Of a stretch of DNA of 64,000 bases, positions 53,229 to 62,032 are shown piece after piece. The position numbers were made by a program, and so were the translations under genes. Source of the stretch: Streptomyces sp. NBC_00510 (GTDB taxonomy: Bacteria; Actinomycetota; Actinomycetes; Streptomycetales; Streptomycetaceae); contig CP107851.1 in assembly GCA_036013505.1 (NCBI GenBank), positions 10,083,554 to 10,147,553 of the forward strand, read 5' to 3'. Below the pieces are notes generated by a model, which had not been told where the DNA came from, did not search any database, and saw only the letters and a list, made by a program, of their open reading frames with translations. Position 1 is the stretch's first letter. Each line of letters opens with the position of its first letter.

Positions 53229-54360
53229 TCACCGGTGAGCGGTGAGTTCGGCCCAGCGGTCGGCGAAGCGGGGCCGCTCCTTGCTTCGCACGGATGCGGG
53301 CGCAGCGACCAGCAGCTCCTCCACGGCGGGGAAGCTCTCCCCGCGCGTGCGGAGCCACACCCGCACCGACCCGTAGGGGTCGTCGTTCTCCACCAGTAGT
53401 TGGCGCTTGTCCGCCATGTCCCGCAGCGGGCGATCCGACCCGGCTCCTCGTGGCGGAGCAGCTGGACCGACCGCATCGCGGGGCCGCGCTTGTCCGGGGG
53501 CCGGCCTTGGCGGGCAGGATGCGGCGCACCCGGTACACCGCCCAGGGGCAGGCCTGCAGTTCCTCGGCGAAGGCCTTGAGCACCGCGGTGTCTCCGCTGC
53601 GGTCGTGACGGAACTGCTCGAGCAGGCTGCGCCGGCCGAACAGCCGGCTGTTGGGTTTTAGCCGCATGGAGGTGTACTCCAGCCGCAGGGTGAGGGCTGC
53701 GATCTGCGGATAGCGGCACATGCGGTCCAGGTGCGCCGGCAGCGCACCCAGGCTCACCGGAAAGCAGCAGAAGGTGCAGTACGACTTTTTCCATCGCACG
53801 CCGAACAGGTCGTACAGGAAGTTTTCGCATTCCCGGTCGCCCCAGCCCCAGTCGATCAGCGGGAACCACGCGGTGCGCAGCGGGTTGGTGTCCGCGGCCC
53901 GGTCGTGCTCGGCGCGGCACTGCTCACCGGCGTGGTAGCCCGGGACTTGGGTGAACGGCGTCCGGGAACGCACCGGCGATCCAGTCGTCTCCTGGCTCGC
54001 CCTCGGCGCGGATGCTGCAGATCCGCCGGCCTGCTGCGGGACGGTGCTGTTGGTCTCCAGTTCGGCCTTGAGGGCCCATCGGCCGCGGCCTGTGATGATC
54101 CAGGGTGTGCGGGAGTCGTCCAGGACGTCGATCCCGGCGAGTCGGGACTGCCCGGCACGGGTGACCTGCACGTACCGCACGCCGCGGCGGCGCAGCAGGG
54201 CCAGGATGTGCTTCTCCGCGTCGGCGAGGGTGTCGGGCCACGCGCTGCCCGGCATGCGGGAAAGGTCGATGCCGCAGGCGTCCGGGTCGGTCAGGACCCG
54301 GGCGAGGAAAGCGCTGGAGTCCTTGCCCAGCCCTCTCTCACTGGCTCGCACGTGTTGCAA
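53229..54360 (-). pseudogene. Decayed PAPS-reductase/PP-loop family gene
   Basis: Pieces in several frames assemble to one protein family: GLGKDSSAFLARVLTDPDAC (the PP-loop, normally SGGKDS), RRGVRYVQVTRAGQS, GRRICSIRAEGEPGDDW in a second frame, then YHAGEQCRAEHDRAADTNPL and CENFLYDLFGVRWKKSYCTF with a CTFCC cysteine motif. RVRRILPAKAG follows, and in a third frame DPYGSVRVWLRTRGESFPAV and ADRWAELTAHR end at 53229. At least three frameshifts and loss of the N-terminus make it non-functional. Family members of this type occur on actinomycete plasmids. Confidence 0.6.
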
Positions 54361-54388
54361 GGCTGATGCGTGCCGCCGTCCGTGACCT

Positions 54389-54485
54389 GTCTCACCGGAG
54401 TTGGGTCGTGTCTCTGAAGATGGACAGATGTTGGTCCGTCTCATCGAAGGTGGGCAGCAGGCGCGCGACCAGCTCGAAAGTGGAA
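54389..54485 (+). repeat. Left arm of a ~97-bp inverted repeat
   Basis: It begins GTCTCACCGGAGTTGGGTCG and ends AGCTCGAAAGTGGA. The reverse complement is found at 54916-55012 with few mismatches. The 430 bases between the arms contain the small ORF at 54582. Confidence 0.75.
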
Positions 54486-54581
54486 GGGCAAGGTGCCCTC
54501 GATCTGAGGAAAACGCCGTCCGTGCGGTACGTGTCGCGCTACTGTCCCCACCTTGCGGCACTGACATGTTGGGAGATAACG

Positions 54582-54704
54582 ATGGACCGGACAGAGCTAC
54601 AGGCCAAGATCGACGAGCTGATGCGTCAGTACCACGACGAGGAGATTGACGGCGCGACCTACGCCGAGGCGATGATGAAGTTGACCGCCTCCGCCCAGGA
54701 GTGA
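54582..54704 (+). CDS. Small protein of 40 residues
   Basis: ATG 54582 has GGGAG eight bases upstream. The product is acidic and helical (MDRTELQAKIDELMRQYHDE, then EIDGATYAEAMMKLTASA), like the oligomerisation tails found in short regulatory proteins. Codon bias is good. It is enclosed by the inverted repeats. Confidence 0.5.
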   Translation: MDRTELQAKIDELMRQYHDEEIDGATYAEAMMKLTASAQE

Positions 54705-54915
54705 TGCCCGGTTCGCAGTTGATCCTCTCGGCATAGGCGCGCAGCCGACCCGTCGCACCGAAGGTGTACCGATGCGCAGTAGCGCTGGTCACACCCGATC
54801 TATCGAGTACTTGGCCAGGGCCTCGGCGTCAGCGCGAGGCTACGGTCGTCTCACCGGCAAGCGCCTCTCCGGCGTCGGAGGCGGCGCACCATCGACGGTG
54901 AGTTCCGACTCCTGC

Positions 54916-55012
54916 TCCACTTTCGAGCTGGTCGCGCGCTTGCCGCCCACCTTCGATGAGACGGACCAACATCTGTCCGCCTTCAGTGAGACACGACCCA
55001 ACTCGGTGAGAC
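54916..55012 (-). repeat. Right arm of the ~97-bp inverted repeat
   Basis: The complement of 54389-54485. The arms share about 90 percent identity by eye. Their ends (GTCTCACC) face outward like transposon termini, but no target duplication is obvious. The gap between 54705 and 55089 otherwise holds no gene. Confidence 0.75.
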
Positions 55013-55032
55013 GAACACCAAGCCCACTTGCG

Positions 55033-55076
55033 GAGTCGTATACGAGTCCATACTCTCTTGTAGAGTCGTATACGAC
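55033..55076 (+). promoter_or_regulatory. Paired palindromic operators upstream of 55090
   Basis: Two copies of GAGTCGTATACGA (55033 and 55063), 30 bases apart, each containing the perfect palindrome TCGTATACGA. They lie 14-57 bases before the start codon. The three-turn spacing suggests cooperative binding of a dimeric regulator on one DNA face. Confidence 0.6.
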
Positions 55077-55089
55077 ACCGGAGGAAGTC

Positions 55090-55542
55090 ATGAATCGGGA
55101 TGCCTTGAGGGCAGCGGTCGTCGATGCCCTCGCTGACGTCGCTGCTGCACAGGAGAAGCTCACCGGTCTCCTTGCCGACATTGATGGCACGGAGGCTGCG
55201 GTGAACGTCCCGCGGCAGGGTCGCTGGACGGGTGAGCAAGTCGAACTGCTGTGGGGAAAGGTCAAGCACCTGGCCGGAGTTCGCGCGTTGTTCGAGGCCA
55301 CCGCCGCGAAGCCGGGCGACACGGTCACGTTCGCGGAGCTCCTTAATCGCTCGGGGCTCGACGAGCAGCAGCAGCGGAATGAACACGCACGTCTCAGCCG
55401 GATTGCTGCCGACCTGTTCGGGGAGAAGCGTTGGCCGATCGAGAACTGGCAGGGCGGCTATGACGGAGACACCGGCAAGGCCCAGATGATCTATCGGATC
55501 GATGCCCAAGTCGCGGAGTGGTGGCTCGGGTTGGCTCAATGA
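55090..55542 (+). CDS. Hypothetical DUF6416-like protein
   Basis: 150 residues, ATG 55090 with GAGGAAG upstream. An N-terminal coiled coil (ALADVAAAQEKLTGLLADI) is followed by a domain with QVELLWGKVKHLAGVRALFE, LLNRSGLDEQQQRNEHARLS and RWPIENWQGG. It resembles small actinobacterial proteins of the DUF6416 kind, though I am unsure of the family number. The paired palindromes upstream indicate tight regulation. Confidence 0.6.
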   Translation: MNRDALRAAVVDALADVAAAQEKLTGLLADIDGTEAAVNVPRQGRWTGEQVELLWGKVKHLAGVRALFEATAAKPGDTVTFAELLNRSGLDEQQQRNEHARLSRIAADLFGEKRWPIENWQGGYDGDTGKAQMIYRIDAQVAEWWLGLAQ

Positions 55543-56162
55543 ACGGTCGCCGGGGGAGGTAGCCGGGTCGCCGTGGTTCGGGCGGTTGGCAGACGCCGGA
55601 CCATGGCACCTTCGCCCTGCCGGGCGACGGACAGGTGCATCAGCGCCTCGACGTGGTGGCCGGCGGATCCGAGGAGCACGTACTCGCTGCCCCGGGACCG
55701 GTACGGCGTCGGGGGAGATCCGGACCCTGGCCGGGGTCGTCCGGTCTGTTGGGGCGAGCTTGGGAGGTGGCGGGTGAGAGGGGTCCGGCTTTCTTTCCGC
55801 CTCCGCATGGTGGAAGGGGTACCAGGCGGGGCCGTGGACGACGCCGTCGTCGATGACGTAGGACCAGGAACCGAGAGCGAGCTCGACGGGGTACGAGGAG
55901 AACTTGTCGGCGGGCGCGACGTAGGGGGCAAGTAGGCGGGGCACGTCGTGTCCTCCGGGTCGTCACTGCGGGGCTGCGGGGTCATGTGCCGGCTGGTCGG
56001 TGATCTGCCGGTTTTCCACCCGTCGGCCCACTGCTCGATCTCGCTCACGACGTTCGAGCCGGGGAGCTCACCGCAGCGGCTGTGGATCCCGCGGAGGCGG
56101 GTGAGCAGGTCGATCAGGGCGCGGCCTTCAGGGGGAGTGGTTGAGGGCTGCCACAGGGCCAT
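55536..56162 (-). pseudogene. Frameshifted hypothetical gene
   Basis: From ATG 56162: ALIDLLTRLRGIHSRCGELP and VSEIEQWADGWKTGRSPTS. At about 55940 coding character moves to another frame (LAPYVAPADKFSSYPVELAL, SYVIDDGVVHGPAWYPFHHA), then returns near 55690 (SEYVLLGSAGHHVEALMHLS) to the stop at 55536. Two shifts are therefore needed, unless a GTG at 55944 starts a second gene. Function unknown. Confidence 0.45.
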
Positions 56163-56226
56163 GGCGCAGCCTCCTTCGGAAGTAGCGGGTGGTGGCCCGC
56201 CGCCGGCGCGGCGGGCCACTCGGGGG

Positions 56227-56930
56227 TCAGGACGTCAGGTCGCGCAGTAGCGCCCGGAACGCGGCTTCGCTGGTGCACTGCACGTACAGAAAGGCCAACT
56301 GGGCCTCCAGGCCATCCGCGTTGATCTGTCCGGCTCGCGTCTCGGCGTCGACATGGGAGGCCAGGTACGCCCCGTTCCGTCCACCTCGGGGTGCGCACCG
56401 GTGTTGTAGGCGTCGGCGGCCCGGTCGTGCGCTGCCTCAGGACGGCCTCGTCCAGCTGTCCGGCCTGGATGCCCTCCTCGGCGGCGATGGCCAGCAGCCG
56501 CACGGGAGCGCCGGCCCGGCGCGGCGGCAAGGTCGTCGGCGTCCCGTACCGGCTCGGGCACCAGAGCCGTGGCCGGGCCGTCGGGGCGGCGGAACGCAGT
56601 GCCGGTCAGCGTGGTGCCGAAAGCTGTCCAGCCCGCACCGGTCATCGCTTCGGCCAGGTGGTGTGCGGCCTCGCTCCACCTGTGCCGGTGCTCCTGGTTC
56701 TGCCATTCGACGCCACCGGCGCCGGGGGAGACGTCGTTACCGCCGACGATCGGGGCGAGAAAGACCTCATCGGCTCGGACGCTGGTCGGCCGCATGCGGA
56801 ACGTCTCGCCGTTGATCCAGCCGCGCGCGGTGAGGACCGCGGCGGCCGCGGCGAACGTGTCCTCGCTCGTCTTCGGGGTCAGGTCGTAGGGGAACGCGTC
56901 GGCCGCACGGGGCCGGCGGATGCGGGGCAT
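56227..56930 (-). pseudogene. Frameshifted hypothetical gene
   Basis: It starts at ATG 56930 (DAFPYDLTPKTSEDTFAAAA, then GWINGETFRMRPTSVRADEV). After EPVRDADDLAA the coding continues in a second frame (RRAGAPVRLLAIAAEEGIQA), then a third (AHDRAADAYNTGAHPEVDG) and finally GAYLASHVDAETRAGQINAD to RALLRDLTS and the stop at 56227. At least three shifts. The rebuilt protein of ~235 residues is unknown to me but looks conserved, given the clean codon bias. Confidence 0.5.
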
Positions 56931-57054
56931 GCGGATTCCTCCTCTGGTGGTGGGCGCGGTCGGGTGGAGCCGGTGAGGGCGGGGTTCACGCGGGCTGGCC
57001 GCGTAGTGCGGCAGTCATGGCGGATCCCTCCCGGATCGCGGGGGCGGCGGCAGA

Positions 57055-57507
57055 TCAGGGGTAGATGCCGGGAGGCTCGGGGTCGTAGACGGCTCCGAAC
57101 TCGGCGGGCGGTAGCAGCCATGGCGTCCGGTCCGGGTACAGCAGGCGGGCATTGAAGCTGGGGAACCATGTCGTGCCCTGGTCGGCGCTCGACATGGTCG
57201 GACCGAGGTAGGTGACGGCTTCCCCGTAGACGTCGGGGACGGTGTCGCCTGGGTGGATCTCGGCGCCGGTGGCGGCATACCGCAGCCTGCGGATGGGCTC
57301 GCTCGGGTCGTGGAACTCACCGCCCAGCGGATTGCGCGTCACCCCGTAGGGCTGGGCGGCAAGCTCCGCGCAGCGTCGGTCGTACTCCGTCAGCGCGCGG
57401 TGTCCGGCCTCGGTGAGTGCCACCTGCTCGCCTTGGTAGACCAGCCACCCGCGATCGAGCAGTCGTGCCGGCACGCCTGCGGCCTGGGTGAGTTCGGCGT
57501 CGCTCAT
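57055..57507 (-). CDS. Hypothetical protein, possibly joined to the ParB-like remnant
   Basis: 150 residues from an internal ATG. The first 15 residues (MSDAELTQAAGVPAR) read as the HTH of a KorB/ParB protein. The rest is unrelated: LLDRGWLVYQGEQVALTEAG, then RNPLGGEFHDPSEPIRRLRY and TVPDVYGEAVTYLGPTMSSA. The junction looks like a fusion of two genes. No function can be given. Confidence 0.45.
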   Translation of the reverse strand: MSDAELTQAAGVPARLLDRGWLVYQGEQVALTEAGHRALTEYDRRCAELAAQPYGVTRNPLGGEFHDPSEPIRRLRYAATGAEIHPGDTVPDVYGEAVTYLGPTMSSADQGTTWFPSFNARLLYPDRTPWLLPPAEFGAVYDPEPPGIYP

Positions 57508-57979
57508 TGCGAGCGCGATCTGTTCGACGGCGGGCCTTGTCGCGCTCGGTCATGCCCTCGCGCTGGTCGTTCTCCAGCAGCGACAGCAGCCGGGTGGCGG
57601 CGTCGCGGCCGACCAGGTCGGCGTGCACCGCGCAGGCGACGCTATGCAGGGGGCCGGTTCTCGGCCTCCGCGCTGTCGTTGGCGAGCTGGGCGGCCTGGG
57701 AGCGACGCCAGCCCTTGAAGACGCCGAAGGTGCCGTCCGGGCGGGGCCGCACGCCGACGACCTCCTGAACCCCGATGGCCTTGATCGAGGCGATCAGGGC
57801 CGCGTCCGGCGGCGTGTCGGGCCGCGCGCTGGCCTCGTCTCGAACGAGGTGGGACGGGTCGATGTCCTGGAGCGTCCACGTGGTGCCGAACGCCTCGGCG
57901 GGGGCTGTGGCGGCGTCGGGCTTCTCGGTCACGTCGTCGGCCGGGGGCGCGGCCTTCGGGCCTTGGTCGCAGTGGCCAT
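57500..57979 (-). pseudogene. Frameshifted ParB/KorB-like partition or repressor gene
   Basis: It starts at ATG 57979 (MATATKA) and needs a shift almost at once. Then TWTLQDIDPSHLVRDEASA, ASIKAIGVQEVVGVRPRPD and FGVFKGWRRSQAAQLANDS form the ParB N-terminal domain (the GxRR motif is GWRRSQA). HADLVGRDAATRLLSLLEND and QREGMTERDKAR continue in another frame, and the HTH follows in a third. Its promoter carries the shared TTATCGAAG motif. Such genes mark actinomycete plasmids. Confidence 0.6.
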
Positions 57980-58033
57980 GATGGCTCTCCTCTTCTGTGA
58001 CGGTGGTTCGGACGCCGGGTGCCTCTCCCGACA

Positions 58034-58079
58034 TCTTCGATAATACGCATTTACCGGGGTGGGGTCGAATGATTTTCTG
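58034..58079 (-). promoter_or_regulatory. Shared promoter/operator upstream of the ParB-like gene
   Basis: The minus strand reads CAGAAAA, then GACCCCACCCC, then GTAAATGCGTATTATCGAAG, ending 55 bases upstream of the start. A nearly identical ~45-base block precedes the DUF932 gene (61956-62001), and the core recurs at 52787 and 63023. Confidence 0.65.
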
Positions 58080-58107
58080 TCCGTCCCCACCCCCGTAACG
58101 GGCCTGG

Positions 58108-58299
58108 TCAGATGCGGTGCCGGGCCGCGTGGGGCCGGGAGGCGAACACCGGCCGGGGCGCGCCGTGGACGCGGGGGAGCGTGGCCACCTGTTCGGTGCC
58201 GGGTCTGCCGCAGTCCAGGCAGCGGCGGTCGACCGGAGCAGCCGGGGCGGGTGTGACAGGCGCGGGTCGCAGGAGCCGGGGCAGGCGGAATCTTCGCAT
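58108..58299 (-). CDS. Small Cys-pair protein
   Basis: 63 residues from ATG 58299 (GAGAGG upstream). It is proline- and arginine-rich with one CxxC (RRCLDCGRPGTEQVA), suggesting a single zinc knuckle if it dimerises. Small proteins like this are common in Streptomyces plasmids. Function unknown. Confidence 0.45.
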   Translation of the reverse strand: MRRFRLPRLLRPAPVTPAPAAPVDRRCLDCGRPGTEQVATLPRVHGAPRPVFASRPHAARHRI

Positions 58300-58408
58300 G
58301 GGGGACCTCTCCGGGAATTCGTCAAGGGAATTACGGAATATCGAAAAGCGAATTCGGTGAAATGCGTGCGGTCAGGGGGTGCGGGGCCGGGCCGGGTGGG
58401 CCGGCGGG

Positions 58409-59020
58409 CTACAGCGGCCGTCCTCGTTCCACCGAACTCTGGCGCTGTCGGCCGCCGCATGAGGTCGTCGAAGGTGTCGTTCTCGTGGCCCAGCGGCAGG
58501 CCGTGCTTGCGGCGCTGGATGTTGGCGCGGCGCGCGCAGAAGTGGCAGACCGGGTACAGCGTGCGGTGGGGCCATCTCTCGGGCACCGGGTAGGTGCCAG
58601 TGGCCGGGTCGATCGCGATGGACGCCACCCGCTGGGGGTCGAACCGGAACAGTCGGGTGCAGCCGGAACAGGGGGCCAGGGCCGTCGGGTTCCCGTCCGC
58701 TGCTCCTCCTCCAGTGCCGGAACGGCGGGCGGGGCGGGTCCCGGCGGGGCTGCTTGCCGCCACGGCGGGGTGTCCTGTGGCCTGGTGCCGGGCGCGTAGT
58801 AGGGCCGCATGGACAAGGCGGTGGCCTCGCCCTTTCCGCGCTTGCCGTTCGGGGGCGGGGCGAACTCCAGGTACTCGGACCAAATAAGTGAGGCGGATTC
58901 ACGGCGGGAGACGGGTTCGCACCAGCGGTATGGGCGTCCGCTTTGTTGCGGGACGGCGTCAGGAGTGGGGCTGGTCGTGGAGTGGGCGGTAGTGGCCGTG
59001 TAGTTCGGGATGCGGTGCAC
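58409..59020 (-). pseudogene. Frameshifted zinc-finger-like hypothetical gene
   Basis: A probable GTG start at 59020 leads to RPYRWCEPVSRRESASLIWS and EYLEFAPPPNGKRGKGEATA. After about 58700 the coding frame changes to LAPCSGCTRLFRFDPQRVAS, IDPATGTYPVPERWPHRTLY and VCHFCARRANIQRRKHGLPL. Two CxxC pairs (CSGC, CHFC) suggest a zinc ribbon. The 3' end is unclear. The 117 bases upstream to 59137 hold nothing recognisable. Confidence 0.45.
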
Positions 59021-59137
59021 TTGTGGTTTTGCAAGGGTTCCGGAGACGGTGGGGATTGTTCTGGGTGGGTGTTTGGGGACAGCTCCTACGGCGCATCTCC
59101 TTGCTGTGCGGCGAGCGTGGGCGGGGAGTGATGGGGG

Positions 59138-60265
59138 ATGGCGAGGGCGTCGGAGCGGTACAGGGTTCTGCCTGGGCATCCCGTACGGGAGGTGCTGCGT
59201 CCTGGGTCGCAGCGTGTTGCCCGGCCTTGGCTGACAGGGCTGGCCGTGGTGAGCGGCAGCGTGCTGTTGGTCGTCTTCGTCACGGTGGTGGCACCGCGGT
59301 ATCTGCTGAGCTGGGACGCTCCCGCGACGCCCGCTGCAGACCGGGCGAAGGCGGTCAATGACATCCGGGCCACGCTGTTGCAGGGGCTGGCGGGTGTGGC
59401 CCTGCTGATCGGCGCTTTCTTCACCTGGCGCCAGCTTGATGTCAGCCGGCAAGGGCATCTCACTCAGCGTTTCACGGCGGCCGTGGAGCAGCTGGGCAGC
59501 GCCAGCCCGGAGGTACGGATCGGTGCGGTCTATGCCCTTGAGCGCATCGCCCGGGATTCTGTTGCCGACCGCGGGCCGATCGCGGAGGTGTTGTGCTCCT
59601 TTGTGAAACGCACCGGGCCGGCCGCCCCGCTTGGCGAGCGGCCGACTCCCCGCGATGCGGCACGCAAAGGCGAGCTGGCCCGCACGTACGGCGGGGAAGA
59701 ACCGCTGTCCCTGCGATCCCCGGACCGCCAGGCGGCGATGACCGTGCTCGGCCGTAGGGCGCGCACGCCGTACTTCCAGGAACTGCGCCTGGACCGAACC
59801 GACCTTCGCCGGGCCCGGCTGGTCTTCGCCGACCTTGTCGACGCCGACCTGCACTACAGCGACCTCACCGACGCGGGCCTGAACGGGGCCGACCTGCGAC
59901 GTGCTGATCTGACCGGCATTTTCCTGGCCGGTGCCGTGCTCATCAACGCCGACCTCCGCCAGGCCGACCTGCGGACGGCGGTGTTGTGGCACGCGCGGCT
60001 GGAGGGAGCGGACCTGCGTGCTGCGGACCTGTCCGGAGCCGACCTGACGGGTGCAGTGGTCAAAGGCGCACGGTTCGAGCTGGCCGATCTACGGGGCGCG
60101 GACCTCGCGGGCACCGACCCGAGCGTTGCCGGCCTGACCGGGGCGGTGGCTGACGCGACCACGATCTGGCCGTCAGGGTTCGACCCCACAGCCACGGACG
60201 TGGTCACTGCCGGGGCCGACGCCCCGCCGCTGACTCCGCAGTCAACCCACGACCTGCCCCGGTGA
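59138..60265 (+). CDS. Membrane-anchored pentapeptide repeat protein
   Basis: 375 residues. Two transmembrane segments (GLAVVSGSVLLVVFVTVVA and LLQGLAGVALLIGAFFTW, about residues 33-100) are followed by a TQRFTAAVEQLGSASPEVRI linker, typical of this family, and from residue 215 about 25 pentapeptides A(D/N)Lxx (DLRRADLTG, DLRAADLSGADLTG) forming a right-handed beta-helix. These proteins are frequent in Streptomyces; the role is unknown. ATG 59138 has GGGGG upstream. Intact, unlike its neighbours. Confidence 0.85.
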   Translation: MARASERYRVLPGHPVREVLRPGSQRVARPWLTGLAVVSGSVLLVVFVTVVAPRYLLSWDAPATPAADRAKAVNDIRATLLQGLAGVALLIGAFFTWRQLDVSRQGHLTQRFTAAVEQLGSASPEVRIGAVYALERIARDSVADRGPIAEVLCSFVKRTGPAAPLGERPTPRDAARKGELARTYGGEEPLSLRSPDRQAAMTVLGRRARTPYFQELRLDRTDLRRARLVFADLVDADLHYSDLTDAGLNGADLRRADLTGIFLAGAVLINADLRQADLRTAVLWHARLEGADLRAADLSGADLTGAVVKGARFELADLRGADLAGTDPSVAGLTGAVADATTIWPSGFDPTATDVVTAGADAPPLTPQSTHDLPR

Positions 60266-60728
60266 ACCAGGGCAACGGGCGGCGTAGCGAAGTGCTGCCT
60301 GGCGACGACAGCTCGGCTGGGAGCGACCAACTGCTTCCCAGGGTTGTCCCCGCGTGTGCGGGGAGTCAGTCAGACCGGCGACGCTTCCACCGGTGGCCTC
60401 CCGGACGGTGCGCTGTAACAGCGGGTTGAGGTGGCGGCCCTCGGCATGGGGGGTGTGCCCCTCCACGGGGCGGGGGAGCGCGGGGAACTCGCCCGGTGGG
60501 CGGGGGGACTCGGACCGAACGGCTCGGTGGGCGGGGAACTCGCCGTCAGCGCGGGGAACTCGCATCCCCTCCGGCCCCGGGGAGCTCCCCCGGCCGGGCC
60601 GTGCCCGGCCGCCGCCCGCGGGCTCCCCGGGGGCGGCCGTCGCACCGCCCCGGGGGCCTGGGGGCACCGGCCCCGGGAGGGGTAGGGCCGGGTGCGCCGC
60701 CGGGGGGTGGCGGCGCACCGGGGGTCTG
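60266..60728. other. Intergenic region with hairpins and short direct repeats
   Basis: No gene. Three copies of GCGGGGAACTCGC (about 60480, 60531 and 60551). A TCCCCGC-GTGT-GCGGGGA hairpin at 60349-60366 looks like a lone I-E-type repeat core or a terminator for the pentapeptide gene. A perfect GGCCGGGC/GCCCGGCC hairpin at about 60595-60613 may terminate the DUF932 gene. Confidence 0.45.
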
Positions 60729-61892
60729 TCAGGCGGTGGGGACCATCGCCATGGCGGTGAGCGCGGTTCCTTCCAGTTCGTGGGCGGCGTCGGCGTCGGT
60801 CAGCGTCTGGGCGGTGGCGGTGATGGCCTGCATCACGCCGCTGGCGGTGACCTGTCCGCCGTGGATGAAGTGGGCGAACACCGACTCACGCACGCTGTCG
60901 GTGTACCGCAGCTTCTTCGCGACGAACTCGATCGCGGCGGCGGGGTCCTTGACCGGGGCCCCGGCCTGCTCCTCGAGTTCGCGGAGCTTGGCCTCCAGGT
61001 ATGCGCGGTCCATGAAGGTGGCCACTGCGTCGCGGGCGCGGGCGGTGATCAGGTCCAGCGTTTTGGACTCGGTGTCGGCACTCCAGCGGATGACACCGGC
61101 TTCCAGCTTGGTGCCCAGGTGCACGGCCTTGAGCGCGTCGTGCCCCATCTGCATGCCGTTGCGGCAGATCTGGACCACGATGCGCGGGGTGATGGTGAAC
61201 GCCCCGGAACCGACTTCGCTGTTGGAGATCACGAACCCTGCCGACACGATCGGCAGTTCGTCCCCGGTCTGGCCGGTGAACGGGGAGCGGTATCCCTTGA
61301 GCAGCTGGGGGGCGTGCACGTGGACGTGCTCGGACTCCACGCGCACCAGCATGCGGCGGTCGGTCAGGTCACAGCCGGTGATGTTCACCTCGTGCCCGGA
61401 CTGCTGCACGCCGTTGAGTGCGGCCGTGAGAATGTCGAAGTTGTCGATCACGCGGTAGCTGTCCGACAGCAGCGCGCGCAGCACGCCCGGCGTGCCCTCC
61501 TCGGCGCTGCGGAACGTGCGCAGCAGGAATCGGCGGGACGGGTCGGCCTCCAGCCAGCCGGACACGTTCAGATCGAACAGCGGCAGGTTCTCGGCGCGCA
61601 TGCGTCGCAGGTAGGCGAGCGGGATGCGCAGCTTGTCGGCGATCCCCTCGTCGGCCACCTGGGTGGGCCGGTAGGTGCCGTCGGCGAGCGTGACGCCGCC
61701 TGTGGACAGAACGGGGGCCACGCCCTGCACCACGATCTGTCCGCCGTGGGCGGTGAGCGCGGCGGCGGGGGCCACGACGTCGACCTTGTCGGCCTGCTGC
61801 GACTTGAGCAGGCCCGCGAGGTCCGCGAGCGACGCGTTACGCGCGGCGGTGGTGGCGGCGGGGGACTGGGGCTGGTTCTGCTGGTGGGTCAT
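60729..61892 (-). CDS. DUF932 (phage/plasmid-like) protein
   Basis: 387 residues, ATG 61892 with GAGAGGAA upstream. DUF932 features include LADKLRIPLAYLRRM-like IADKLRIPLAYLRRMR, FLLRTFRSAEEGTPGVLRAL, LLSDSYRVIDNFDILTAALN, and PRIVVQICRNGMQMGHDAL. The family is found on phages and plasmids and is linked to DNA replication or recombination without a proven activity. Intact. Promoter with the shared TTATCGAAG block. Confidence 0.8.
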   Translation of the reverse strand: MTHQQNQPQSPAATTAARNASLADLAGLLKSQQADKVDVVAPAAALTAHGGQIVVQGVAPVLSTGGVTLADGTYRPTQVADEGIADKLRIPLAYLRRMRAENLPLFDLNVSGWLEADPSRRFLLRTFRSAEEGTPGVLRALLSDSYRVIDNFDILTAALNGVQQSGHEVNITGCDLTDRRMLVRVESEHVHVHAPQLLKGYRSPFTGQTGDELPIVSAGFVISNSEVGSGAFTITPRIVVQICRNGMQMGHDALKAVHLGTKLEAGVIRWSADTESKTLDLITARARDAVATFMDRAYLEAKLRELEEQAGAPVKDPAAAIEFVAKKLRYTDSVRESVFAHFIHGGQVTASGVMQAITATAQTLTDADAAHELEGTALTAMAMVPTA

Positions 61893-61955
61893 GAGGTGGG
61901 TTCCTCTCGTGCGTTGACGTTGGTTCGGTGTCCGGCGGTGCCACCCGTCGAACGT

Positions 61956-62001
61956 CTTCGATAATACGCTCTTTATGGGGCGGGGTCACCGGTTTTTTTC
62001 T
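61956..62001 (-). promoter_or_regulatory. Shared promoter/operator upstream of the DUF932 gene
   Basis: The minus strand has CAGAAAA, GACCCCGCCCC, and ATAAAGAGCGTATTATCGAAG (shown as a core; positions 61956-61976). Nearly identical to 58034-58079. Confidence 0.65.
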
Positions 62002-62032
62002 GGTGGCCCCGCACCCTTGCTGACCTGGGCTG

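Noticed and set aside
54829..55944. A 371-codon minus-strand frame
   Set aside because: It only partly overlaps the real frameshifted gene (first ~80 codons) and then runs antisense to the intact gene at 55090.
60349..60366. A lone I-E-like repeat core
   Set aside because: Only the palindromic stem matches, with no second copy at 61 bases; a plain hairpin or terminator explains it equally well.
60354..61964. A 536-codon plus-strand frame
   Set aside because: Antisense shadow of the DUF932 gene, which has clear family motifs and a ribosome site.
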